This document shows positions 1-9,847 of a DNA stretch of 44,301 bases, one piece after another. This DNA comes from Actinomycetota bacterium. Its GTDB lineage: Bacteria; Actinomycetota; Acidimicrobiia; Acidimicrobiales; Ilumatobacteraceae. The notes below the pieces were generated by a model, which had not been told where the DNA came from, ran no database searches, and saw only the letters and a list, made by a program, of their open reading frames with translations. The stretch spans positions 1 through 44,301 of the forward strand of contig JAFMJD010000003.1 of the NCBI GenBank assembly GCA_017853685.1, given 5' to 3'. The translations under genes and the position numbers were made by a program. Every line of letters begins with the position of its first letter. The stretch's first letter is position 1.

Positions 1-948
1 GGCGTACCGAGCGGCGGTTCGAGTTCGGGCACTCGCCAGGTCACGGGCAATGACTATGCCGGCGCCCTCGAGAACGGCGATGTGCAGGTCATCGCGCCGC
101 AGCCGAGCGTTGACGTCCTCAAGCAGTTGCGGGGCATGCAGGGTGTCACGGTGACCGCCGACCAGGGTGCCTCGTTCGAGCACTACGACCTGAATGTGCA
201 GAACGAGTACCTGAAGGACCTCAAGATCCGTCAGGCATTTGCCTTGTGTCTCGATCGTCAGGAAATCGTCGACACGCTCGCGAAGCCCCTGAACGAGAAC
301 TCCGAGGTGCTCAACAACCGGATCTTCGTGCCCGGCAGTCCTTACTACATCGACACCATGGGCGACCTCGCCGCCCGTGACATCCCGCGGGCGAAGCAGT
401 TGCTCACCGAGGCCGGTTTCACCTTCGATGCCGATGGCATCGCCGTCCGCGACGGCAAGCAGCTGACGCTTCGCCTCGGACGGCGTGACCCGAACGATCG
501 CCGCCAGAAGACGAACGAACTCGCCATCGAGCAGTGCCGTGAAGCGGGCTTCGTCCTCACCGACGACCCGTCGGAGGACTTCAACAGCGTGCGACTCGAC
601 AGCGGAGATTTCGACGTTGCACTCTTTGCGTGGGCGGCAAGTCCATTCCTCTCCGGCAACGACTCGATCTACCTGCCGCCCGACGACGGCGGTGACCAGA
701 ACTACGGGCGCTGGCCGAACGCAGGGATCCGTCCACTTCTCGACCGAGCCTCGGTCGAGTTCGACGAGGCGAAGCGCGCAGGGCTCTACAACGAGATGGA
801 CGCCGTCGTGTCCGCCGATGTCGGCACGATCCCGCTCTTCCAGTGGACCGAGTTCACCGCCCACTCGAACCGCATCATCGGGGTGAAGTTCAACGCCGTA
901 CTGGGCTTCACCTGGAACGCGAACGAGTGGCAGATCGTCGAGTCCTGA
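1..948 (+). CDS. ABC transporter substrate-binding protein (SBP family 5, peptide/nickel type), C-terminal part; 5' end outside window
   Basis: Frame open from base 1; C-terminal SBP_bac_5-like sequence (LKDLKIRQAFALCLDRQEIV, TIPLFQWTEFTAHSNRIIGVKFN); followed by two permeases and two ATPases. Confidence 0.85.
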   Translation, partial: GVPSGGSSSGTRQVTGNDYAGALENGDVQVIAPQPSVDVLKQLRGMQGVTVTADQGASFEHYDLNVQNEYLKDLKIRQAFALCLDRQEIVDTLAKPLNENSEVLNNRIFVPGSPYYIDTMGDLAARDIPRAKQLLTEAGFTFDADGIAVRDGKQLTLRLGRRDPNDRRQKTNELAIEQCREAGFVLTDDPSEDFNSVRLDSGDFDVALFAWAASPFLSGNDSIYLPPDDGGDQNYGRWPNAGIRPLLDRASVEFDEAKRAGLYNEMDAVVSADVGTIPLFQWTEFTAHSNRIIGVKFNAVLGFTWNANEWQIVES

Positions 949-982
949 TCCGTGACCATCGGGCTGCGGGAACCGGGCTGAC

Positions 983-2179
983 GTGCTGAGGTTCGCGGCG
1001 AGGCGCCTTCTCGGGGCGATCCCGCTGCTCTTCGCCGCCAGCGTCCTCTCGTTCGTGCTCGTCGCGAACATCGGTGATCCCCAGAAACTCGAGGACCTCC
1101 GGCTGAAGCCGGGTGTCTCGGAACGCACCATCGCACAACTGGAGAGCAAGTACGGCTTGGACCAGCCGGTGGTGACCCGATACGTGAAGTGGATCGGCAA
1201 CTTCGTCACGGGCGACTGGGGAACCGACAGCAATCAGGTGGAGGTGCGCCCCGACCTCGGGCGTGCGCTGCTCGTCACGCTGAAACTCCTGTTGTTCGCC
1301 GAGATCGCGTCGGTGGTGCTCGGCGTACTGGTGGGGGTGATCAGCGCGGTGCGCCAGTACAGCGCCTTCGACTACGTGATGACCGGACTGTCGTTCCTCT
1401 TCTTCTCGATCCCTACGTTCGTGCTGGCCTCGTTGTTCAAGCAGTTCCTGGCCATCGAGGTGAACCCGTGGTTCCGGCAACCGAGCATCTCTGTCACGGT
1501 GTCGGTGGTGTTCGTGGTGCTGGGGACCCTGTGCGGTGTGGGTGTGGTGCGCACGAGGCACCGGTACGAGCGCACCACGCCGTTGAACAAGACCCTCATC
1601 GGGGGCCTCGTGGGCGCTGCACTGGTTGTGGCCTTTCTCGTGGTGTTCAAACTCGGCTGGGAGGGCAACACCTATCGCCAGGGCGACCCGTCACCGCTCA
1701 TCCCCACCACGTCGGAGTCCAGCGAGAGCCTGAGCGGTGGATGGTGGGTGCACTTCGAGGACTTCTTCTGGCATGCGCTGTTGCCGAGCCTCACGCTGAT
1801 CACCATCACCTTCGCGGGCTACAGCCGATTCATGCGTGCGTCGATGCTCGAGACGATGAATGCCGACTATGTGCGCACCGCCCGCGCCAAAGGACTCTCG
1901 GAGACTCGCGTCATCGTGCGCCATGCGTTCCGCAATGCGCTCATCCCGCTCACCACCGTGGTCTCACTGGACTTCGGCGGACTCATCGGCGGCGCCATCA
2001 TCACCGAGTCGATCTTCGGTTGGTCGGGCATGGGACGCTTCTTCACCGACGCACTCGCCGCGAAGGAACCCGAACCGATCCTCGCCTTCGTGATGGTGAC
2101 CGCCATCGCTGTGGTGGTGTTCAACCTCATCGCGGATCTGCTGTATGCGCGTCTGGACCCGAGGGTGCGTCTTGACTGA
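983..2179 (+). CDS. ABC transporter permease (DppB/OppB-like)
   Basis: GTG start; multiple TM segments; BPD_transp_1 EAA-like motif RASMLETMNADYVRTARAKGLSETRVIVRHAFRNALIPL. Confidence 0.92.
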   Translation: MLRFAARRLLGAIPLLFAASVLSFVLVANIGDPQKLEDLRLKPGVSERTIAQLESKYGLDQPVVTRYVKWIGNFVTGDWGTDSNQVEVRPDLGRALLVTLKLLLFAEIASVVLGVLVGVISAVRQYSAFDYVMTGLSFLFFSIPTFVLASLFKQFLAIEVNPWFRQPSISVTVSVVFVVLGTLCGVGVVRTRHRYERTTPLNKTLIGGLVGAALVVAFLVVFKLGWEGNTYRQGDPSPLIPTTSESSESLSGGWWVHFEDFFWHALLPSLTLITITFAGYSRFMRASMLETMNADYVRTARAKGLSETRVIVRHAFRNALIPLTTVVSLDFGGLIGGAIITESIFGWSGMGRFFTDALAAKEPEPILAFVMVTAIAVVVFNLIADLLYARLDPRVRLD

Positions 2180-3065
2180 TCTGCTCGATGCCCACGACTT
2201 CGCCGTCGAGGCACGTGCGCAGTGGCGCACGGTGCTCCGGCGTTTCTTGCGCCACCGGCCTGCCGTGGTGTCGTCGGTGCTCCTCGCGCTGCTGGGCCTC
2301 TGGGCATTCCTGTGGCCCCTTGTGTGGAAGTGGGGTCACACCGAGCGAGATCGCGCCGCTCTGTCGGTGGGGCCGTCGGGCGAGCACCCCTTCGGCACCG
2401 ATGACCTCGGCAAGGATGTGATGGCGCTCGTGATGCGCGGCATCCAGCGTTCGGTGGAGGTGGCGCTCATCACCACCGTGATCGCCCTCGTGCTGGGCGT
2501 CTTGGTGGGTGCACTCGCCGGCTATCTCGGTCGTGTGGTGGATTCGACGCTGATGCGTTTCACCGATCTGGTGCTCACCCTGCCGTTGCTCGTGGTGGTG
2601 GCGGTCATCAGCGTGAGCGTGCGCAAGGCGCCGTGGTACGTCGTTCCGGTCATTCTGGGCCTCGCATCATGGCCGGGACTGGCGCGCATCGTGCGCGCCG
2701 AGTTCCTCTCGATACGAGAGCGCGAGTTCGTGGAGGCGGCCCGGGCAGTGGGCGCACCGGTGCATCGCATCATCATGCGCCACATCCTCCCGAACATCAC
2801 CGGTTCGATCATCGTGGTGGGAACGCTGGCCGTTGGGGGCGCCATGCTCACCGAGACGGCACTGTCGTTCCTCGGTCTCGGTATCCGCGCTCCGGAGGTG
2901 TCGCTCGGGCTGCTCATCAACGAGTACCAAGGGGCGTTCAAGACGCGCCCGTGGCTGTTCTGGTTCCCCTCCACAGCCATCGTGCTGATCTGTCTGTGCG
3001 TGAACTTCATCGGTGACGGTCTGCGTGACGCGCTCGACCCGAAACAGACGCGAGTGAGGTCGTAG
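2172..3065 (+). CDS. ABC transporter permease (DppC/OppC-like)
   Basis: EAA-like motif REREFVEAARAVGAPVHRIIMRHILPN; probable TTG start at 2172 overlapping the upstream stop (TTGACTGA); the ORF-track start at 2145 is an alternative. Confidence 0.9.
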   Translation: MTDLLDAHDFAVEARAQWRTVLRRFLRHRPAVVSSVLLALLGLWAFLWPLVWKWGHTERDRAALSVGPSGEHPFGTDDLGKDVMALVMRGIQRSVEVALITTVIALVLGVLVGALAGYLGRVVDSTLMRFTDLVLTLPLLVVVAVISVSVRKAPWYVVPVILGLASWPGLARIVRAEFLSIREREFVEAARAVGAPVHRIIMRHILPNITGSIIVVGTLAVGGAMLTETALSFLGLGIRAPEVSLGLLINEYQGAFKTRPWLFWFPSTAIVLICLCVNFIGDGLRDALDPKQTRVRS

Positions 3066-3067
3066 CT

Positions 3068-4051
3068 GTGTCGGTGCTCGAAGTTCGTGATCTCGACGTA
3101 CGGTTCCCCACCGAGGATGGAACCGTGCACGCCGCTCGTTCGGTGTCGTTCGTGCTCGACAGCGGCGAGATTCTCGCCGTGGTGGGCGAGAGCGGTTCGG
3201 GCAAGTCGGTGACGGCGATGGCAATCATGGGCCTGTTGCCGCCGAATGCGCTGGTGTCGGGCTCGGTGCTGCTCGGCGGTGAGGAGATCCTCGGCATCGG
3301 CCGTCATCGTCTCTCACGCATTCGTGGCCGGCGGATCGGGATGATCTTCCAGGACCCGATGAGCTCGCTCAACCCGGTGTACCGCATCGGCTGGCAGCTC
3401 GCCGAAGCGGTACGCGCGCACAACACCGTGTCACGCCGCGCTGCACAGGCGCGTGCGGTGGAGTTGCTCCAGATGGTGGGCATCCCCGAGGCGGAGCGTC
3501 GGGTGAACGGCTATCCGCACGAGTTCTCGGGAGGGATGCGCCAGCGGGTGATGATCGCCATGGCGATGGCGAACGAGCCCGAGGTGCTGATTGCCGACGA
3601 GCCCACCACGGCACTCGATGTGACCGTGCAGGCACAGGTGCTCGAGACCCTGATGCGGGTGAAGGAGACCTCCGGCGTGTCGATCCTGCTCATCACCCAC
3701 GATCTCGGCGTGGTGGCCTCGATGGCTGATCGCGTGCAGGTGATGTACGCGGGTGCGGTCGTGGAGTCGGGCACATCGGACGAGATCTTCTACTCGCCGC
3801 GCATGCCCTACACCGCGGCACTGCTGCGTGCGATGCCCACCCTGGTGGGACGACACGGACGCCTCGACCAAATCCCCGGTGCGCCGCCGTCGCTGATTGC
3901 GCTGGGCGCGGGCTGCCCGTTCGCCCCCCGCTGCGCGCTCGCTGCCGAACAGTGCCGGGAGTCCGAACCGCTCCTCGCGCCCACCGACGCCGCCACACAT
4001 CTGGCGGCGTGCGTCCGCTGGCCCGAACTGCTCGATCGGGGAGTGCAATGA
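3068..4051 (+). CDS. Oligopeptide/dipeptide ABC transporter ATP-binding protein (OppD/DppD-like)
   Basis: Walker A GESGSGKS, signature FSGGMRQR, Walker B VLIADEP; oligo_HPY C-terminus [14 protein letters not shown]. Confidence 0.93.
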   Translation: MSVLEVRDLDVRFPTEDGTVHAARSVSFVLDSGEILAVVGESGSGKSVTAMAIMGLLPPNALVSGSVLLGGEEILGIGRHRLSRIRGRRIGMIFQDPMSSLNPVYRIGWQLAEAVRAHNTVSRRAAQARAVELLQMVGIPEAERRVNGYPHEFSGGMRQRVMIAMAMANEPEVLIADEPTTALDVTVQAQVLETLMRVKETSGVSILLITHDLGVVASMADRVQVMYAGAVVESGTSDEIFYSPRMPYTAALLRAMPTLVGRHGRLDQIPGAPPSLIALGAGCPFAPRCALAAEQCRESEPLLAPTDAATHLAACVRWPELLDRGVQ

Positions 4052-5055
4052 CCGACGAACCGTTGTTGTCGGTGAGCCATCTGGTGAAGCGGTTCCCGGT
4101 TCGCTCGCGCGGTCTGGTGACTCGCACCATCGGTCATGTGGACGCCGTGTCCGATGTGTCGTTCGATCTTCGTGAGGGTGAGACCCTCGGACTCGTGGGC
4201 GAGAGCGGCTGCGGCAAGTCCACAACGGCGCGCTGCATCCTGCAACTCATCGAGCCCACGTCTGGATCGGTCCGATTCGAGGGACGCGAGTTGGTGGGAC
4301 TCTCTGCGCGAGAGATGCGTCCGCTGCGCGCGCGGATGCAGATCGTGTTCCAGGATCCCTATGCGTCGCTCAATCCGCGTTGGCAGGTGAACGAAGCGGT
4401 TGCCGAACCGTTGAAGGTGCACGGCCTGTACGAGCAGTCGGGCGGCAAGGAACGTGTGGCCGAACTGCTCGAACTCGTGGGGCTGCGACCCGAACACGGC
4501 AACCGATACCCGCACGAGTTCTCGGGCGGTCAGCGGCAACGCATCGGTGTGGCCCGGGCCCTTGCGCTCAATCCGCGGCTCGTGGTGCTCGACGAACCGG
4601 TCTCTGCGCTCGATGTGTCGGTGCAGGCAGGAGTGGTGAACCTGCTCGACGACCTGCAGCAGCGACTGGGCCTCGCGTACTTGTTCGTGGCCCACGACCT
4701 TTCCGTGGTGCGTCACATCTCGGACCGTGTGGCTGTGATGTACCTCGGCCAGATCGTGGAGATCGGGCCGGCCGAGGACGTGTACCTGCGGCCGTCGCAC
4801 CCCTACACACAGGCGTTGCTGGCAGCGGCGCCGCTGCCGGACCCGGTGGCCGAACGCTCGCGCCCCCGCATCCCCCTCGCCGGTGAGGTGCCCTCGCCGC
4901 TCGACCCGCCGTCGGGCTGTCGATTCCGCACCCGCTGCCCGTATGCAGAGGCACGCTGTGCAGCCGAGGTGCCCGAACTGATGGACCGGGGCGACGGCCA
5001 CCCCGTGGCCTGCCACTTCCCGGCCGCCTCGGGGAGGGGCGGACCCAGCCGGTAG
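4048..5055 (+). CDS. Oligopeptide/dipeptide ABC transporter ATP-binding protein (OppF/DppF-like)
   Basis: Walker A GESGCGKS, signature FSGGQRQR, Walker B LVVLDEP; ATGA overlap with upstream gene; C-terminal [14 protein letters not shown]. Confidence 0.93.
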   Translation: MTDEPLLSVSHLVKRFPVRSRGLVTRTIGHVDAVSDVSFDLREGETLGLVGESGCGKSTTARCILQLIEPTSGSVRFEGRELVGLSAREMRPLRARMQIVFQDPYASLNPRWQVNEAVAEPLKVHGLYEQSGGKERVAELLELVGLRPEHGNRYPHEFSGGQRQRIGVARALALNPRLVVLDEPVSALDVSVQAGVVNLLDDLQQRLGLAYLFVAHDLSVVRHISDRVAVMYLGQIVEIGPAEDVYLRPSHPYTQALLAAAPLPDPVAERSRPRIPLAGEVPSPLDPPSGCRFRTRCPYAEARCAAEVPELMDRGDGHPVACHFPAASGRGGPSR

Positions 5056-5066
5056 GATCGTCGGCC

Positions 5067-5306
5067 GTGCGCCAGTTCATCTTCTACCTGACCCTGGTGA
5101 TCAACGTGATCGCCACCTTCGGAATGATCGGTGGCGTGCTGCTTCACAGCGGTCGGGGCGGCGGTCTGTCGGACATGTTCGGCGGCGGCGGCGGTGCAGC
5201 ACTGGGTTCCACGGCTGCCGAACGAAACCTCAACCGCATCACGCTCGTGCTTGCGCTCGTGTGGGGCTTCACGGTGGTGGCACTCGGCCTGCTGTTGGCC
5301 CGATAG
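5067..5306 (+). CDS. secG: Preprotein translocase subunit SecG
   Basis: 79 aa, two TM helices with Gly-rich SGRGGGLSDMFGGGGG loop typical of SecG; GTG start with TAGGAT 8 nt upstream. Confidence 0.92.
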   Translation: MRQFIFYLTLVINVIATFGMIGGVLLHSGRGGGLSDMFGGGGGAALGSTAAERNLNRITLVLALVWGFTVVALGLLLAR

Positions 5307-5323
5307 AGCACCGGCAGTAGATT
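5295..5323 (+). promoter_or_regulatory. Putative promoter for tRNA-Leu (-35 TTGGCC, 17-bp spacer, -10 TAGATT)
   Basis: TTGGCC 5295-5300 and TAGATT 5318-5323, 11 nt before the mature tRNA 5' end; overlaps the 3' end of secG. Confidence 0.55.
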
Positions 5324-5334
5324 TCAACTCCCAC

Positions 5335-5421
5335 GTCGAAGTGGCGGAATAGGCAGACGCGCTAGGTTGAGGGCCTAGTGAGTGCAAACTCGTGGGGGTT
5401 CAAGTCCCCCCTTCGACACCA
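5335..5421 (+). tRNA. tRNA-Leu (anticodon GAG), CCA encoded
   Basis: Acceptor GTCGAAG/CTTCGAC plus ACCA; anticodon arm CTAGG-TTGAGGG-CCTAG; T arm GGGGGTTCAAGTCCCCC; long variable arm of a class II tRNA. Confidence 0.95.
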
Positions 5422-5452
5422 AACCCCGGGCCGTCGGCCTGGGGTTTTCTTC
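5422..5452 (+). terminator. Rho-independent terminator after tRNA-Leu
   Basis: AACCCCGGGCC-GTC-GGCCTGGGGTT (11-bp stem, one G-U pair) followed by TTCTT. Confidence 0.85.
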
Positions 5453-5532
5453 GTTCTACGAGCCCCGCAGGTCTCAGTCACCCGAGCACGTTGGTTCGGG
5501 AACTCAGCGGGCCGGTGTGCTGAGATGGCGCC

Positions 5533-6621
5533 ATGAACACCGGGGTGGACGAATTCGTCACGCGCTACATCGCTGCTCAGGGCGGCTCACCGATGACGGT
5601 CGATCGACTCGTCACCGAGCCGAGCGGCTTGGACCTCGCCGGTATGACGGCGGCGCTGTCGGACCCCCGTCTGGGTCGTCTCGGCATCCAGTTGATCGCC
5701 GACTTCATGGCACCCGAGGGATCGCTCTACTTCGACGCGATCTTCGGCGGGTACCGCGGTCAACAGGACATCAGGAATTGGCTCGTTCCCGCCATGGCCG
5801 AGATCGAATTCATCGACTTCGTGCCCACCATGCCGGGCGAGCTGTTCGATGACGGCGAGGGAGGCACCTCGCTGGACGAGTGGCGCATGGTGGCCAACAT
5901 GAACGGCGAGCGCATCCCGCTCTCGAACGGCGTGAGTGTGCGCCGCTATCGGAACGGTTGGCTGGACTGGGCCTGCGATGTGTACGACACCGGCCCCTTC
6001 CGTACGCCGCCGCCGCCCGAATCGGGTGTGGAGGCGGCACCGCTGCCCCCACCGCCGCCACTCGACTGGGAGCAGGTGGACCTCGGCGATGCACATCCGT
6101 TGAGCCCGCAGGCCGAGCAGTGGTTGGCGAAGCGGCCCGCAGGCCGGTACGGCGATGCGCCCCTCAGCGGTCTGTCGCACGCAGACCTCAACGACCTCAT
6201 CCACCACCCGACCACCGGATGGGACTGGGACGTGGTGGGCGATCTGTTCCACCCCACAGAGTCGATCTATCTCGATCCGATCTTCGGTGATTTCCGCGGC
6301 CAGGCCGAGATCAAGTCGTGGCTGGTGGACGTGATGACCAAGGTGGGCAACATCGCGTTCCGTCCGCTGGGTCCGGTGCTCTTCAACGGTGCGGCGTCGG
6401 TGCAGGAGTGGGTGCAGGTTGCACTGCTGCCTGATGGCACCGAGGTGCCGATGACGCGGGGTACCAGCGTGCGCCGGTATGCCGATGGCTGGGTGATGTA
6501 CGCAGCCGACTACATCGACACCGCTCCGCTGCTCGCTCCCGAGGTGCAGGCAGCAAGTGCAGCATGCGGCTCCACCATCACCGTGGACGACATCATGAAG
6601 TACCGCATGCGGCAGCGCTGA
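5533..6621 (+). CDS. Protein with two tandem SnoaL/NTF2-like domains joined by a Pro-rich linker
   Basis: Internal repeat: GSLYFDAIFGGYRGQQDIRNWLVPAM vs ESIYLDPIFGDFRGQAEIKSWLVDVM, and GVSVRRYRNGWLDWACDVYDTGPF vs GTSVRRYADGWVMYAADYIDTAPL; linker PPPPESGVEAAPLPPPPP. Confidence 0.8.
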   Translation: MNTGVDEFVTRYIAAQGGSPMTVDRLVTEPSGLDLAGMTAALSDPRLGRLGIQLIADFMAPEGSLYFDAIFGGYRGQQDIRNWLVPAMAEIEFIDFVPTMPGELFDDGEGGTSLDEWRMVANMNGERIPLSNGVSVRRYRNGWLDWACDVYDTGPFRTPPPPESGVEAAPLPPPPPLDWEQVDLGDAHPLSPQAEQWLAKRPAGRYGDAPLSGLSHADLNDLIHHPTTGWDWDVVGDLFHPTESIYLDPIFGDFRGQAEIKSWLVDVMTKVGNIAFRPLGPVLFNGAASVQEWVQVALLPDGTEVPMTRGTSVRRYADGWVMYAADYIDTAPLLAPEVQAASAACGSTITVDDIMKYRMRQR

Positions 6622-6628
6622 GCGCTGC
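6612..6628. terminator. Hairpin between convergent genes; loop is the TGA stop codon
   Basis: GCAGCGC-TGA-GCGCTGC, perfect 7-bp stem; plus-strand stop TGA 6619-6621 is the loop. Confidence 0.45.
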
Positions 6629-6630
6629 GC

Positions 6631-7398
6631 TTACAGACCCGTGACTCCGGGGGCGAGTCCGGCGGTCTCGCCGCCATCGGCCACGAACTCGGCGCCGGTC
6701 GAGAAACTCGACTCGTCGCTCGCGAGGAACACCACGAGGTTCGAGAGTTCGTCGGAGCGGCCTGCACGGTGCATGGCGACGTGCTTCTGCTCGTTGGGCA
6801 GACCGTCGGTCATCGGGGTGGCGATGAGCCCGGGGTGCACCGAGTTGCAGCGGATGCCGAACTGCGCCACATCGAGCGCAACCGACTTCGTGAGCCCGCG
6901 CACACCGAACTTCGAGGCGTTGTACCCCGGCAGCGATGCGTATCCCTGGAGGCCGGCGGTGGACGAGATGTTGATGATCGAACTGGGTGCACCGGCCTTG
7001 AGCGCATCGAGGGACTCGTGGATGCCGTTGAACACGCCGGTGAGGTTGATGGCGATCACGGTGTCCCACTGCTCGTAGCTGTACTGGCCGATCGGTCCGA
7101 AGTTCGCGATTCCCGCGTTGTTCACGAGCACGTTGAGCTTTCCGAAGCGCTTCACCGTGGCGGCCACGGCATCGGCCCACTGCTGCCGATTGGTGACGTC
7201 GAGATGCACATAGATGGCGGCGTCGCCCAGCTCCGCAGCAAGCGCGTTGCCTTCGGCGTCGAGGATGTCGGCCACGGCGACCTTGGCCCCCTGGGCCACC
7301 ATCATCCGTGCATGGCTGGCGCCCATGCCCCGCGCGCCTCCGGTGATGAGGGCCACCTTGCCGGCGAGACGGTTTCCGGTGGGAGTGCTGGATGACAT
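6631..7398 (-). CDS. SDR family oxidoreductase (hydroxysteroid dehydrogenase-like)
   Basis: TGGARGMG cofactor motif, NNAG, YNASK active site; RBS GGAGG upstream. Confidence 0.93.
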   Translation of the reverse strand: MSSSTPTGNRLAGKVALITGGARGMGASHARMMVAQGAKVAVADILDAEGNALAAELGDAAIYVHLDVTNRQQWADAVAATVKRFGKLNVLVNNAGIANFGPIGQYSYEQWDTVIAINLTGVFNGIHESLDALKAGAPSSIINISSTAGLQGYASLPGYNASKFGVRGLTKSVALDVAQFGIRCNSVHPGLIATPMTDGLPNEQKHVAMHRAGRSDELSNLVVFLASDESSFSTGAEFVADGGETAGLAPGVTGL

Positions 7399-7437
7399 GA
7401 CGAACCTCCGGGTGCTGGGCGGCTCGTGCGAGCCCCT

Positions 7438-8184
7438 TCAGCCGATGATTCTGACGCGATCTCCGCGGCGGAGAAAGCCGTAGATGTACTCGGCTACCTC
7501 GGGGAGCACCCGGATGCAGCCAGCAGATGCCCCGAACACTTCGGGGCTCCCCACGGAGTCGAGCGGTTGTACGTAGTTCCCCTGGAGGTCCTTGGGAACG
7601 CTGTGGAACGCGATGCGCGGACTCACCGGAGTGAAGGCGGTGAAGTGGCGCATCTTGGAGATGTGGCCGCCCACGGTGCTCGTGACATTCAGGTTCTTCG
7701 ACAGCACCCGGTAGTAGCCCTCGTCGGGCACCCGGCGGTGCGTCGTGACGGCGAACACGAGTGTGATCGTGTTGTTCTCGCACAGCACGCCGCGTTGGAG
7801 CTTCCGGTACACCACCGCCGAACGTCGGCCACCCGGGCAGTCAGCCGGGTCGCCGGGCGTGCCGAGTGCGGGGGAGCCCGTGGCGTTCCACGGCAAGGGT
7901 TCGGTGGTGGTCGTGGGCTCGGCACTGGTGTCGGGTGCAGGTCGCTGCGTGGTGGGGGTCGGGGCGCTGGTGGCGGGACCCGGAACCGTCGTGGAAGGCG
8001 CCACCGTGGAGGCTGCAGCGTCGGTGGCCACCGGGATGGACGCAGGCGAGGTGGTGTCCGAACCGATCAGCGTGCCGCTGCGGGACGCGCCCGGCGCACA
8101 CGCCGTTGCCGAGAGGGCGACACCGCACAGCGTCGTCACCAGCAGTCGGGTGCGACTGGGTCGGGTGCGGCGGGGTGTCTCCAC
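7438..8184 (-). CDS. L,D-transpeptidase (YkuD domain), exported, Thr/Pro-rich linker
   Basis: N-terminal hydrophobic segment with Cys (ATACAPG, lipobox-like), Thr/Pro-rich region, C-terminal FHSVP...GASAGCIRVLPEVAEYIY; GTG start at 8184 supported by TACGCT 6 nt upstream. Confidence 0.8.
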   Translation of the reverse strand: METPRRTRPSRTRLLVTTLCGVALSATACAPGASRSGTLIGSDTTSPASIPVATDAAASTVAPSTTVPGPATSAPTPTTQRPAPDTSAEPTTTTEPLPWNATGSPALGTPGDPADCPGGRRSAVVYRKLQRGVLCENNTITLVFAVTTHRRVPDEGYYRVLSKNLNVTSTVGGHISKMRHFTAFTPVSPRIAFHSVPKDLQGNYVQPLDSVGSPEVFGASAGCIRVLPEVAEYIYGFLRRGDRVRIIG

Positions 8185-8190
8185 ACACTC

Positions 8191-8196
8191 AGCGTA
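8191..8196 (-). promoter_or_regulatory. Putative -10 (TACGCT), leaderless promoter for L,D-transpeptidase gene
   Basis: TACGCT, 6 nt, then GTG start; no Shine-Dalgarno possible. Confidence 0.55.
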
Positions 8197-8218
8197 GGGG
8201 TTGTGTTCAGATAGGGCC

Positions 8219-9847
8219 ATGACGTCATGGAATCTGGCCGACATCTACGAGGCCGTCGCCCGGGTGGTGCCCGATCGCCCCGCCCAGGTCCACGGCAACC
8301 GCACATTTACGTGGTCGCAGTTCGACCAACGATGCAATGCGCTTGCCGCCGATCTGCTCGCCGCTGGTCTGTCGCACCAGTCGAAGGTGGCGGCGTACCT
8401 CTACAACGGTCCGGAGTATCTCGAGACCTATGTGGCGGCCTTCAAGGCCGGTCTTGCACCTGTGAACACCAACTACCGCTACGGCCACGACGAGATCGTG
8501 TACCTGTTCGACAACGCCGATGCCGAAGCAGTGGTGTACCACGCCACCTTCAATGATCTGGTTGCCTCAGTGCGTCACGAACTGCCGAAGGTGAAGCGGT
8601 GGTACTGCGTTGCCGACGCCGCCGGTTCGGCACCGGACTGGGCGATCGACTACGAGTCCGTGGTGTCGATGCCCGCGCCCGATGCGGTTCGCGGTCCGTG
8701 GGGTCGCAGTCCCGACGACCTGCTGTTGCTCTACACCGGCGGAACCACCGGCATGCCCAAGGGTGTGATGTGGCGCCAGGACGATCTGGTGAACGTGCTC
8801 GGCTCGGGCGGCAACGCAGTGCTCGGATTCGCCCCCGCCGCAGACATGAGCGAACTCATCGGCCGGATGGGTGCCGATTGGCCGCGCTTCACGTTGCTGT
8901 CGGCCTGCCCACTCATGCATGGCACGGGTCAGTTCTCGAGTTTCATCGCATTGATGCTGGGCGGATGTGTCGTCACCCTGCCGTCGCGCTCGTTCGATGT
9001 GGCAGAACTGTTCGATCAGGTGCAACGCCATCACGTGAACTCGATCATCATCGTGGGTCAGGCGTTCGCCGGCCCCATGCTCGAGCATCTGGACGCGAGC
9101 CCCGGTCGCTACGACCTCTCGAGCGTTCGCATGATCACCTCGTCCGGGGTGATGTGGTCGCAGGACAACAAGCAGGCACTCCTGGCCCACATGCCCGACG
9201 CGGCACTGTTCGATTCGTTCGGTTCCTCCGAGGCAGTCGGTATGGGTGCATCGGTGTCCACCAAGGACGGCACGTCGAAGACTGCGCGCTTCATGCTCGG
9301 ACCGTTCTGTGGGGTGTTCACCGAAGACGGCCGTCGGGTCACGCCGGGCTCGGGTGAGCGCGGTCTGGTGGCGGTGGGCGGCTTCATCCCACTCGGCTAC
9401 TACAAAGACGATGCGAAGACGGCCCAGACCTTCCGGACCATCGAGGGGAAGCGTTGGAGCGTTCCCGGCGACTGGGCCGAGGTGAACGAGGACGGGACGC
9501 TGAACCTCTTGGGGCGCGGTTCGGTGTGCATCAACACCGGCGGCGAGAAGGTGTTCCCCGAAGAGGTGGAGGAGGCGCTCAAGCGACACGCCAAGGTGCG
9601 TGATGCCGTGGCTGTGGGTCTTCCCGATACCCGCTTCGGTGAGACCATCTGCGCAGTGGTGGAGCCGACTCCCGGTGCGTCGCCCACACTCGCCGAACTC
9701 GCCGACTTCGTGAAGTCGAACCTGGCTGCGTACAAAGCGCCGAGACAACTCGTGATCGTGGACACCATCGGCCGAGCGCCCAACGGCAAGGTGGACTACA
9801 AACGACTCCGTGGCGTGGCAGCCAAGGAACTCGGCATCACGGTGTAG
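8219..9847 (+). CDS. Acyl-CoA synthetase / AMP-dependent ligase (FadD-type)
   Basis: LLLYTGGTTGMPKGVMWRQ AMP-binding motif; C-terminal ...APNGKVDYKRL; ATG 8219. Confidence 0.93.
   Translation: MTSWNLADIYEAVARVVPDRPAQVHGNRTFTWSQFDQRCNALAADLLAAGLSHQSKVAAYLYNGPEYLETYVAAFKAGLAPVNTNYRYGHDEIVYLFDNADAEAVVYHATFNDLVASVRHELPKVKRWYCVADAAGSAPDWAIDYESVVSMPAPDAVRGPWGRSPDDLLLLYTGGTTGMPKGVMWRQDDLVNVLGSGGNAVLGFAPAADMSELIGRMGADWPRFTLLSACPLMHGTGQFSSFIALMLGGCVVTLPSRSFDVAELFDQVQRHHVNSIIIVGQAFAGPMLEHLDASPGRYDLSSVRMITSSGVMWSQDNKQALLAHMPDAALFDSFGSSEAVGMGASVSTKDGTSKTARFMLGPFCGVFTEDGRRVTPGSGERGLVAVGGFIPLGYYKDDAKTAQTFRTIEGKRWSVPGDWAEVNEDGTLNLLGRGSVCINTGGEKVFPEEVEEALKRHAKVRDAVAVGLPDTRFGETICAVVEPTPGASPTLAELADFVKSNLAAYKAPRQLVIVDTIGRAPNGKVDYKRLRGVAAKELGITV

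Noticed and set aside
3808-5016. 402-aa minus-strand ORF opposite the ABC ATPases
   Set aside because: Antisense artefact of GC-rich codon periodicity.
5382-5852. 156-aa ORF starting inside the tRNA
   Set aside because: Runs through the tRNA and terminator and is out of frame with the real gene at 5533.
7438-8184. Degenerate L,D-transpeptidase (SAGC instead of SHGC)
   Set aside because: Upstream FHSVP provides a His and SxGCIR variants are, to my knowledge, common in actinobacterial YkuD proteins; not convincing as inactive.
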